Part shown: positions 26,152-33,792 of the stretch, in pieces
Layout: each line of letters opens with the position of its first letter
Position numbering within the stretch: position 1 is the stretch's first letter
DNA from: Verrucomicrobiales bacterium
Lineage (GTDB): Bacteria; Verrucomicrobiota; Verrucomicrobiia; Verrucomicrobiales; DEV007
Assembly: GCA_029213025.1 (NCBI GenBank)
Contig: JARGOZ010000053.1
Span: 1-38,787, forward strand
Length of the DNA stretch: 38,787 nt
Direction of reading: 5' to 3'
Made by a program: the position numbers and the translations under genes
The notes under the pieces: generated by a model
Told to the model about the DNA's origin: nothing
Seen by the model: only the letters and a program-made list of their open reading frames with translations
The model's database searches: none

Positions 26152-26700
26152 GTGAAGTGTTTTCAGTGTCAGAGTCCGGTGGATGATCCCGAAGAGCGAT
26201 GTCCGGTGTGCAGGTGGTCCGATCCCGGATATATCGAGGATGATGATCCGAGGTATCTCGTATTCCTCACTTTGATCCAGAGGGCGCAGCAGGACAACAG
26301 TCGGTGGGATTCCTCAAGGCTGGAACCGACAGCCCGGGAGTTTGCAATCTTTCAGCACGGTGACCAGTGTCGGATCGACGGCGTATGCTGGCGAATCACA
26401 GCAAGAAATGTAGAAAAAAATTTGCTGTTTGTCAGGGGATGGCGGGCCGGACTTACCAAAACGGGAGATCTTATCAGCGTCGATATTGACGGGGGTTTAC
26501 ATCAGGAAATCGCGGCCCGGGAGGCGAGAATTATCGAGTGGGAAGAGGAAAAGGCGAAAGCTGATGGGAGTCTTAAAGAGGCCCGGGCGACTGGGAAATT
26601 TGGAATCGAACTTGTCGAATACATGACCGAAGACGACTGGAACCTTCTTTCCGAAGAGCAAGCCGCCGAGCTGTGGGAGCGATATGATTCCAATGAGTGA
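26152..26700 (+). CDS. Zinc-ribbon protein of unknown function
   Basis: 182 residues, start GTG at 26152 (the ATG ten bases earlier is out of frame and stops at once). A zinc ribbon at the N-terminus uses CFQC (3-6) and CPVC (17-20). Next comes a mixed alpha/beta segment containing CRIDGVCWRITARNVEKNLL, then a charged helix (~115-145, IIEWEEEKAKADGSLKEAR). It has no signal or membrane segment, so it is cytoplasmic. No family is recognised. The gene is 81 bases from the divergent sulfatase start, with convergent ends against the composite gene. A regulatory or RNA/protein-binding role is only suggested by the zinc ribbon. Confidence 0.65.
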   Translation: MKCFQCQSPVDDPEERCPVCRWSDPGYIEDDDPRYLVFLTLIQRAQQDNSRWDSSRLEPTAREFAIFQHGDQCRIDGVCWRITARNVEKNLLFVRGWRAGLTKTGDLISVDIDGGLHQEIAAREARIIEWEEEKAKADGSLKEARATGKFGIELVEYMTEDDWNLLSEEQAAELWERYDSNE

Positions 26701-26721
26701 CAGTGACTCACGAATATTCGG

Positions 26722-29700
26722 TTAATTCTGCTTTCCCCGGAAAATATCAATTAATCCACCACCGCCGCTCCGGTTGGAACCGCTGGATTTCTGATTGGAT
26801 TTCCGGTTGTTGTTGCTGTTGTTATTGCGGAATATTTTCCCGAAAAATCCTTTCTTGTTGTCATCAGCGGAGGTGAGCGGGATCACTTCTCTCGGCGGTG
26901 CCGGTGCATCAACCACAGCACCGGGCAGATCGTAATCGTAGTAGTCCCGGTGAAAATCCACACCCTCGCTTTTGCGTGGATCGGGGAAGGCAGTGAAGTA
27001 TACCAGGTAAACAGGAATCGGCTCTTTCAGATTGACCTCGTTGCGCTCGCCCTGGTAGATAGCATAGTTGATTTTCGACGCGGTCCAGGTTTCGTCCGGC
27101 TTTAATATCCAGTTCGCCATCGCTTCAGGATCCTGCAACCGGACACAACCGTGACTCTGCGCGCGGTAGGAGTTTTTGAAGTAGTGTTTCTGCGGGGTGT
27201 CATGCATATAGACCGCATGTTTGTTAGGGAATAGAAACTTCACCAGACCGAGAGCGTTGCTGTCTCCACCGTCCTGGCGGACATAGGCAGTGCGGGCGCG
27301 AACCCGGCTCAGGCTGTCGATCGAAAGAGGCAGTGCCGCCCCGCTGTTGCTGCTGATGATTTTAAATCCACGGTTGCTGAGATATTCCAGATCGCTGTAG
27401 GGGCTCTCCGTTGTGGCGATACTGTGGGGCACATTCCAGTAGGGGCGGAAGACGATACGTTCCATCTTATCCCGGAAGATTGGCGTGTGCTGTCCGGCGA
27501 CATCTTTACCAAATACAACTCGCATGCGCAGCGATTCCCCGCCTTTTTCGATACCATACAATTCGGCTGACGGAAGGTTGGCAAGCAAATAACGATCCCC
27601 CGGCGAGTCGGGGAAACGGCGCGCCCGGTGCAAATTGATGATCAGAGTTTCTTTGGGGTCTTTCGGTTTTTTGGAAATTTGCTGTGCTGTTTTCGGACCG
27701 AAGATTCCGTCAGCGAGCAGGCCTTTTTTCTGCTGATACGCTTTGAGTCCGTCCGAAAGTTCTTTGGTATATACATTATCGATTACATCGACTTCCGCTT
27801 CGCTGAGGTGGCCTTCCCGGTGGAGGAAGCTGGCCAGCTCCATGGCTTCCGGAAAATCGTTGCCTACTTTGATCAAACCCTCGATTTCGATTTGTGGTGG
27901 ATCGGGTATCTCGACATCGAGATGGATCTGATTGAGAAGCCGGTGATAGATCCAGTTTTTCGGAACAAATTCGTCAGCCACTTCCATCGGCAAAGCTGCC
28001 ACTGATGCAACCTGTCCGAAACGTTCGGTGATTTTGTTGTAGTGATCGCTGGTTGATACAGGGATCGGCGTGTCGCCATAAGTCCAGTTGGGCCATTCCG
28101 AAACGGTTTCCGGTCCCTGTTTGAGCCGGAGCGATGTTTCTGCGAGGCCCAGTGTGACGAGAAGGTCGTTTTGTGAAATCGGGCCGACGTTCACTACGGA
28201 TTCCGGATACAGATCAAAACTGAGTTTCGGATTGCTGAAGCCGTGATAGTTCAGCAGTTGTTCAAGTGCACCGTAAATTTTTACAGGCTCGGCGGAATTT
28301 CCCCACAGTGGTCGAAAGTCGTTATTTCGATAAGCGGCCAAAGTCATCGACCGGAGCTGTACCCTTTTGCCGTTCTCCAGTTCGGTGGCAGCGGCGATGT
28401 TGGTGATGATTTTGCTGAGGGCTTCGGACTGTTCTTTCTGAGCGGCGCGGGCGGCGGCATCGGCTGCGGGGCTGTAGAATTCCAACCTGCGAAACGCGAC
28501 CGGCCCGTGATCGCCCTGAATTTTAAAAGGTGCCTGTTCAACTTCCGGACCGGCCTGGCCGCCCCGGGTTGGTCCGGTGAGTTCCACATCTTTATGAATT
28601 TCCACACCGTTATGAATGACGGAAACAAAGCTGGCATTTTCGACCTTTTCGCCCGAGTCGTCGAACCGGGGCGCCCGGAAAGTAATATCGAACTTTTGCC
28701 ATTCACCGGGAGCTTTCGACTGGTTGGAGGACGGTGCCGTTCCTTCGTAGCCCTGCTTGCCTTTTTCGGCTTTGTCGTCCCAGCGCTGGTAGATGCCGCC
28801 ATTGTCGCCGTATTTCAATTCTGTGTCGGCTTTTCCATAGCTGTCGAGAATCTGGATCTCGTAGCGGTCCTGGAAATAGATACCGGAATTGGAGCCTTTC
28901 GGGACCATGAACTCCGCAATCAGTCGGCAATCGCCATGCACCATTTTGCTAACCAGGTTACTGACTTTTCCTTTGCTGTAGAGAACTCCTTCCCCGGCAA
29001 ATACCGAATTCCATTCTTTAGAAGCGGGATTTCCGGAAATCTCGGCGGCAGTTTCCCAGCTTTCCGAGCCGGTCCATAGTTTCGGGTCGAGTAAATCAAC
29101 CGGCGCAGTGTTTTCCTCTTCTTTTTTCTCAGCCTCCTTTGCAACGCTGACCTGAATCTCCGCCGCTGACCCGAATGCGCCGCCATCCACCGAGGACAGA
29201 TTTTTCACGAGAAGATAGCGACCTTTGGTGGCGGGGATCTCTACAGACTGTGCTTTCTTTACTTTTTCGAATGAGATAGTTGCCACCGGCTTATCCGGAA
29301 AAGAGTCAGCGGTATAGGAAAGATAAAATTCCGTATCGGCGAAGACACCGTTCCAGCCATTGTCCTGGCGGGCGAGGTAGTGAATCGCAGTAACGTTGCG
29401 TCCGGCTCCGAGATCGATGACCAGTTCGTGAGGAGGCTCCGCTTTATCGGTAGTAAACTGCGTATGCCAAAGAGTATGAATTTTGCCGTCGATGGCATAC
29501 TCAGCGCGGCGGTCGTTCTGAAAGCTCTCACTACTGAAGCGAACGATTTTCATTTCGTTGGCGGGAAGGAGATCCTTCGCTTTGATCTTATAGGTAGTCC
29601 GGCTTTTGGGATCATCCTTCCGGGTGGAGCCCCATTTCGCTTCGCGGTCTTTCTCATGCAAAGTGCGATCGGGATTGCTGTAGGTTCCGGGTTCGGGCGG

Positions 29701-31044
29701 GGTATGGGATGCGGCGGCGAACTCTTTCATCTTGTCCAGAACATCGGGGTTTTCATCCGCTACCGAGGTGCTTTCGCTAATGTCTTTTTCCAGATCATAT
29801 AGTTCCCAGGGTGCCTCTTTTTTCGGTTGGATCGCTTTCCAGTTTCCGTAGCGGACCGCGATTTGATTGCCGTATTCCCAATAGAACATCTCGTGTTTCT
29901 CCTGATTTTCGCTGTCGCCCAGAATCTCGGGAAGTATAGAAATGCCGTCGGTATCTTCCGGTACTTCGGTTCCGGTCAAATCGGCGATAGTCGCCATGAT
30001 GTCATACTGGGCGAAGACATGATCGCTGACCCGTCCGGCTTCGATTTTGCCCGGCCATTGCACAAGGAAAGGGATTTTCAGTCCGCCTTCGTAGAGGTAG
30101 CGTTTGCCGCCCCGGAAGCCGACTCCGGTTTCGGGATTGACGTTGGGTCCGAAAAGGCCGCGGGGTTTACTATGGGTTTTGAAGCGGTCTTCGCCGCCGT
30201 TGTCTCCGGTAAAGAAAACGATGGTGTTTTCCTCCAGTTTGAGTTCTTCGAGCAGATCAAGAATCGAACCGAGATTGTTATCGATCATCGTTACCATAGC
30301 GGCGTAATTCTTCGCCTCCTGCGAGATGGATGGATCTTTCATCCAGGCTTCATCTTTATACTGCTGCCAGGCGGGATCATCGGCAGGTATATCATACATG
30401 CCGTGTGGGGGAGTAACCGGGAAGTAGGCAAAGAACGGCTTGTCTTTATTTTCGCGAATGAAGTTCAGTCCCTCTTCGATGATGGAGTAGTGAGAATACG
30501 TCTCACCGGAGCGACCTCCTTCATTTCCTTCGAGCACGACTTCCTCGCTGTTCCGAATCAAATACGGGGGATAAAAGGAGTGTGCGTGGACCTGATCATA
30601 GTAGCCGTAAAAGACATCGAATCCGTGGTCTTCGGGAACTCCGGTTGATTCCCTGCCGCCGGCTCCCCATTTGCCAAAACCTCCCGTGGCGTAGTTTTTC
30701 TGTTTCAGGACGGAGGCGATGGTTTCCTCTTCAGCGCGCAGAGGTGTGCCGCCGTCATTCGCCCGAACGGAGGCGTGGCCGGCATGTTTGCCGGTCATAA
30801 GACATCCGCGCAGGGGACCGCAAACCGGAGAGGCGGCGAGTGCATTGGTGAAGCGAATCCCGTCCTTCGCCATCTGATCGATCCGCGGCGTTTTCAAATA
30901 AGGATTGCCCATGTGGCTGAGCTCGAAATAAGCCAGCTCGTCAGACATGATATAGACAATATTGGGAGTTTTCTCCTCAGAACGGGCTGAAGAAGCGCAA
31001 AAAAGCAGCACTGCGGCGGTAAACGCGGCAAGGAATCGTGTCAT
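26722..31044 (-). CDS. Composite exported sulfatase - discoidin-like - DUF1080 - L,D-transpeptidase
   Basis: 1440 residues in one uninterrupted frame. Signal peptide ~1-22. Sulfatase ~25-445: metal site YIMSDELAYF (D35 E36), formylglycine motif CGPLRGCLMTG (C75) and FFTGDNGG. Discoidin/F5-8C-like domain ~495-635 (YAIDGKIHTLWHTQF). DUF1080/LamG-like domain ~650-858 (NSGIYFQDRYEIQILDSYGK). After an Ala-rich linker (~859-870) comes a YcbB-type L,D-transpeptidase: scaffold ~870-1110, peptidoglycan-binding helices (YQQKKGLLADGIFGPKTAQQ), and a YkuD domain with H1281, H1298 and C1300 in SHGCVRL. The tail (~1395-1440) is Asn/Ser/Gly-rich. L,D-transpeptidases crosslink peptidoglycan or attach proteins to it, so this may be a wall-linked desulfating enzyme (inference). 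The LysM gene is 100 bases upstream. A fusion by deletion or an assembly error at the junction (~28440-28480) cannot be excluded. Confidence 0.88.
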   Translation of the reverse strand: MTRFLAAFTAAVLLFCASSARSEEKTPNIVYIMSDELAYFELSHMGNPYLKTPRIDQMAKDGIRFTNALAASPVCGPLRGCLMTGKHAGHASVRANDGGTPLRAEEETIASVLKQKNYATGGFGKWGAGGRESTGVPEDHGFDVFYGYYDQVHAHSFYPPYLIRNSEEVVLEGNEGGRSGETYSHYSIIEEGLNFIRENKDKPFFAYFPVTPPHGMYDIPADDPAWQQYKDEAWMKDPSISQEAKNYAAMVTMIDNNLGSILDLLEELKLEENTIVFFTGDNGGEDRFKTHSKPRGLFGPNVNPETGVGFRGGKRYLYEGGLKIPFLVQWPGKIEAGRVSDHVFAQYDIMATIADLTGTEVPEDTDGISILPEILGDSENQEKHEMFYWEYGNQIAVRYGNWKAIQPKKEAPWELYDLEKDISESTSVADENPDVLDKMKEFAAASHTPPEPGTYSNPDRTLHEKDREAKWGSTRKDDPKSRTTYKIKAKDLLPANEMKIVRFSSESFQNDRRAEYAIDGKIHTLWHTQFTTDKAEPPHELVIDLGAGRNVTAIHYLARQDNGWNGVFADTEFYLSYTADSFPDKPVATISFEKVKKAQSVEIPATKGRYLLVKNLSSVDGGAFGSAAEIQVSVAKEAEKKEEENTAPVDLLDPKLWTGSESWETAAEISGNPASKEWNSVFAGEGVLYSKGKVSNLVSKMVHGDCRLIAEFMVPKGSNSGIYFQDRYEIQILDSYGKADTELKYGDNGGIYQRWDDKAEKGKQGYEGTAPSSNQSKAPGEWQKFDITFRAPRFDDSGEKVENASFVSVIHNGVEIHKDVELTGPTRGGQAGPEVEQAPFKIQGDHGPVAFRRLEFYSPAADAAARAAQKEQSEALSKIITNIAAATELENGKRVQLRSMTLAAYRNNDFRPLWGNSAEPVKIYGALEQLLNYHGFSNPKLSFDLYPESVVNVGPISQNDLLVTLGLAETSLRLKQGPETVSEWPNWTYGDTPIPVSTSDHYNKITERFGQVASVAALPMEVADEFVPKNWIYHRLLNQIHLDVEIPDPPQIEIEGLIKVGNDFPEAMELASFLHREGHLSEAEVDVIDNVYTKELSDGLKAYQQKKGLLADGIFGPKTAQQISKKPKDPKETLIINLHRARRFPDSPGDRYLLANLPSAELYGIEKGGESLRMRVVFGKDVAGQHTPIFRDKMERIVFRPYWNVPHSIATTESPYSDLEYLSNRGFKIISSNSGAALPLSIDSLSRVRARTAYVRQDGGDSNALGLVKFLFPNKHAVYMHDTPQKHYFKNSYRAQSHGCVRLQDPEAMANWILKPDETWTASKINYAIYQGERNEVNLKEPIPVYLVYFTAFPDPRKSEGVDFHRDYYDYDLPGAVVDAPAPPREVIPLTSADDNKKGFFGKIFRNNNSNNNRKSNQKSSGSNRSGGGGLIDIFRGKQN

Positions 31045-31086
31045 GAGACAGAATAGCTGAGAGAATTGCCCTGTCCAGACGCATTA

Positions 31087-31139
31087 AACAGGGTACAGTC
31101 CAAAATTGTACCCTGTTGAATGGCGGACTGTACCCTGTT
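31087..31139. repeat. Three copies of the 11-bp core repeat, including a hairpin
   Basis: AACAGGGTACA (31087-31097) faces TGTACCCTGTT (31107-31117) across 9 bases, a perfect 11-bp hairpin; TGTACCCTGTT recurs at 31129-31139, 22 bases after the second copy. Read on the minus strand, the last two copies have the same core, spacing and nearly the same spacer as the pair at 17289-17325. The cluster fills most of the 100-base gap between the LysM gene and the composite gene. It lacks the T-run of a terminator. Confidence 0.88.
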
Positions 31140-31144
31140 AAGTC

Positions 31145-31798
31145 CTACCTTGCCACGCCGAGAGCATGGCGGGTCAGAACGAGCCGGAGGGTCTGGCCTA
31201 CTTTGATCAGATCACCGGTGAGACCGTTGGATTTTTTCAGTTCCGATACGGGGATGCCGTGTTCAGTGCTGATAGCGTAGAGAGTATCGCCTTTCTTCAC
31301 TTTGTGATAAAGCGGCAGGATTTTACCGGAAATGGACTGGGTGATCGTCGGGGTTGTAGGATTCATTTTTTCAAAGGGGCCGATAAACCCCAGAGTGATC
31401 GCTTCGGCATCGGAACCAATTTCGGTGGCGGAAAATTTTTGCTCTCTGCCGACGGTTGGAGCTGCTTTTTCGGGGCTCGCAGGAACGGGGGCGGGCGTGT
31501 CATTCACCATTTCGATCGGAAAGGGATCTCTCACCGTGGTGGAGCGGGAGACGGGGGATTTGGCACTCACTACCACCCAGTCTTTCCGGTATTGACCGGA
31601 TTCGTCGAAAGGATATTCGGCCTTTGTCATGCCATGATCGCCGATTGTGCGGATTCGGGCTTCGTTAACCGGTTTCACATTGCCGGCGGACTGGGCGGCG
31701 GCATAAGGAGACAGTCCGAAACTGATTGTGAATACGGAAAATAGACCGGCCGCTACAGTGCGTTGACGGAGAGGGGTTAGTTGTTGTGCTTCGTTCAT
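31145..31798 (-). CDS. Secreted LysM-domain protein
   Basis: 217 residues. A membrane-spanning or signal segment lies at ~14-36 (TVAAGLFSVFTISFGLSPYA) after a polar start. The middle (~40-155) is Pro/Ala/Ser-rich and looks disordered. One LysM module at ~163-206 (HKVKKGDTLYAISTEHGIPV, then SELKKSNGLTGDLIKVGQTL) binds peptidoglycan or chitin-like glycans. It lies directly upstream of the composite sulfatase/L,D-transpeptidase gene on the same strand, so both could act at the cell wall (inference); the repeat cluster separates them. It is divergent from the DUF2779 gene. No Shine-Dalgarno site is visible before the ATG. Confidence 0.88.
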   Translation of the reverse strand: MNEAQQLTPLRQRTVAAGLFSVFTISFGLSPYAAAQSAGNVKPVNEARIRTIGDHGMTKAEYPFDESGQYRKDWVVVSAKSPVSRSTTVRDPFPIEMVNDTPAPVPASPEKAAPTVGREQKFSATEIGSDAEAITLGFIGPFEKMNPTTPTITQSISGKILPLYHKVKKGDTLYAISTEHGIPVSELKKSNGLTGDLIKVGQTLRLVLTRHALGVAR

Positions 31799-31932
31799 GG
31801 TGAATCAGAGAGTGAGACGTGTTCTTTTCCGATTTGTTCAAAAAAGATCCGCAATCGTCTGAAAAACACCGATTCAAATCTTCCCTGGCTGACAAAACCG
31901 GTTCTTTGGCTCATGTTCGCGGAACCTGCATC

Positions 31933-33774
31933 ATGGCCCGTTCTGTCTACCTCACCAAAAGCGATTTCAAAAAAGCCCGGGAATGCCCGACAAAGCTTTA
32001 CTACAAAAAGAACAAGTATCCTTCGCGGCTCGATGATGATCCCTACCTCGCGTTTCTCGCGGATGGAGGATTTATGGTCGAAACCATGTCGCGGGCGCTG
32101 TTTCCGGAAGGTGATACAATCGGTGACTGGTCCAACCCGGCGAAAGCTCACAAAGCTTCAGAAAAAGCGATCCGCAGCGGTGACGGAACCTGGTTCGAGC
32201 CGACAATTCTCAACGATCCCTACCTGATCCGAATCGACATTCTGCGGCGGGAGGGAAATGTGCTCCATCTTATCGAAGTGAAGTCCTCTTCCATCGAACC
32301 CATCGAAGATGTGGAATCTCCCTTTCGCGGAAAAAGAGGGCAGATTACCAGTAAATGGAAACCGTATTTGGAGGATGTTACCTTTCAGGCACTGGTGCTG
32401 GAGAGTGCTTTTCCGGAATTTGAAGTAAAGCCGTATCTTTGCGTCGTCGATAAAACCAAAGATGCGGGGAAAAGCTCGACCTATGATCGATTCCGAATGA
32501 TCCCGCCTGCAAAAGGGGAGCCTGTCTGGCGGGCGGAATTTGAATACCTGGGCGATGAAAAGGATCTCAAGGATGAACATCTGCTCGCTTTCGTCGATGT
32601 GTCGAAAGAGGTGGCGGAAATCCGGGATGAAGTGGATTTGGCAAGGCAGGATTTCGCGAAATCGCTGAGCGGCGGCAAGGTCAAAAAGATCGAAATGCCG
32701 CCCCGCTACAAGTGCCGAAACTGTGAATACCGGATTAAAGACAAAAAGGTGAGGAAGCATGGCTTCGAGGAATGCTGGGGTCCGCTGGCTGAGCAGGAGC
32801 CGCATATTCTCGATCTTTTCCGGGTCGATCTGCTCGGCGGTAAAGCGCGGGATATTCCGCAGGAAATGGCGGAGCGGGGCGATGTGCGTTTTTCCGCCAT
32901 ACCGGCAGATGCCTTCGGCGAGGGAGTGACCGCCGAGCGTCAGCATATACAGATTGCAGGTAGAGAGTGGTCGGCTCCGGTGCTGAAGCAAAGTCTGCTT
33001 GCTCATCCCTATCCACTACATTTTATCGACTTCGAAGGCTCGCGAATCGCGCTTCCCTACCATGAAAAAATGCGCCCCTACGAGCAGGTGGGATTTCAGT
33101 GGAGTTGCCATACCATTCGCGAACCGGGCGGGCCTATTGAACATGCGGAATGGCTCGACGACACCGAAGCTTTTCCCAATTTTCAATTTGCCCAGTCACT
33201 AAAAGACCTTCTGGGAACGGAGGGAACAGTATATATTTGGTCGCCTTATGAACTTACTATGCTTCGGGATGTCCGTGAGCAGATGGTCAAGTATGGATAT
33301 AATGATCCGGATCTGGCTGTCTGGCTGGAGGACTTCGACGCGGGCCGGGACGACTGGGTGATCGATCTTTGTGCAATGGCTCGCAAATACTATTTCCATC
33401 CCGAAATGAAGGGCAGTGTCTCGATCAAAGCCGTCTTTCCCGCCGTGTGGCGACACAACCGTGATGTGCGCAAACTCTCCTGTTTCAAAGGTGTCAGCCG
33501 GGGCAGTGAAGATCCGTACAAATCGCTACCCGCTCTTCCAGTGGGGGATGATGAAGAAGTTGTCCGGGAAGGAACCGGGGCGATCCGGGTATACCAGGAC
33601 ATGATGTTCGGCCTCGCCGGCCAGAACCCGGAAAAGCGCGCGGCGTACCGGAAATTGTTACTCCAGTATTGTCATCTCGATACCGCCGCTATGGTGGCCA
33701 TCTGGTGGCACTGGACGCAGCCGAAAAGAAAAGAAACCCCTCTCCGGAAGCTGTTTCGTTTTCCGTGGAGCTAA
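31933..33774 (+). CDS. DUF2779 protein: Cas4-like PD-(D/E)XK plus DEDD exonuclease domains
   Basis: 613 residues from the ATG at 31933, where the conserved YLTKSDFKKARECPTKLYY begins; an in-frame GTG at 31819 adds 38 unlikely residues. The N-terminal ~300 residues show a PD-(D/E)XK fold with D102 and E115-V-K117 (HLIEVKSSS). Cysteines C18, C261, C264 and C281 are arranged as in the 4Fe-4S clusters of Cas4/AddB-type nucleases. The C-terminal half is DUF2779: HFIDFEGSRIALPYHEKMRP (D366, E368) and YCHLDTAAMV (D583) resemble DnaQ/DEDD exonuclease motifs. It probably processes DNA or RNA; the pathway is unknown. No cas genes or CRISPR are nearby. A peptidase gene follows by 18 bases. Confidence 0.85.
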   Translation: MARSVYLTKSDFKKARECPTKLYYKKNKYPSRLDDDPYLAFLADGGFMVETMSRALFPEGDTIGDWSNPAKAHKASEKAIRSGDGTWFEPTILNDPYLIRIDILRREGNVLHLIEVKSSSIEPIEDVESPFRGKRGQITSKWKPYLEDVTFQALVLESAFPEFEVKPYLCVVDKTKDAGKSSTYDRFRMIPPAKGEPVWRAEFEYLGDEKDLKDEHLLAFVDVSKEVAEIRDEVDLARQDFAKSLSGGKVKKIEMPPRYKCRNCEYRIKDKKVRKHGFEECWGPLAEQEPHILDLFRVDLLGGKARDIPQEMAERGDVRFSAIPADAFGEGVTAERQHIQIAGREWSAPVLKQSLLAHPYPLHFIDFEGSRIALPYHEKMRPYEQVGFQWSCHTIREPGGPIEHAEWLDDTEAFPNFQFAQSLKDLLGTEGTVYIWSPYELTMLRDVREQMVKYGYNDPDLAVWLEDFDAGRDDWVIDLCAMARKYYFHPEMKGSVSIKAVFPAVWRHNRDVRKLSCFKGVSRGSEDPYKSLPALPVGDDEEVVREGTGAIRVYQDMMFGLAGQNPEKRAAYRKLLLQYCHLDTAAMVAIWWHWTQPKRKETPLRKLFRFPWS

Positions 33775-33792
33775 CTAAGGGAATTTATAGAA

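Noticed and set aside
31087..31117. The 11-bp hairpin as a terminator between the LysM and composite genes
   Set aside because: No T-run follows on either strand and the same core occurs elsewhere without a hairpin.
17289..31139. The inverse-oriented repeat clusters as ends of a 13.8-kb mobile element
   Set aside because: The stretch between them contains ribBA and other ordinary chromosomal genes and no transposase, integrase or target duplication; the repeats look like dispersed intergenic elements.
31933..33774. The Cas4-like nuclease as part of a CRISPR-Cas system
   Set aside because: No cas genes and no spaced repeat array were seen anywhere in the window; the DUF2779 half is not found in Cas4.
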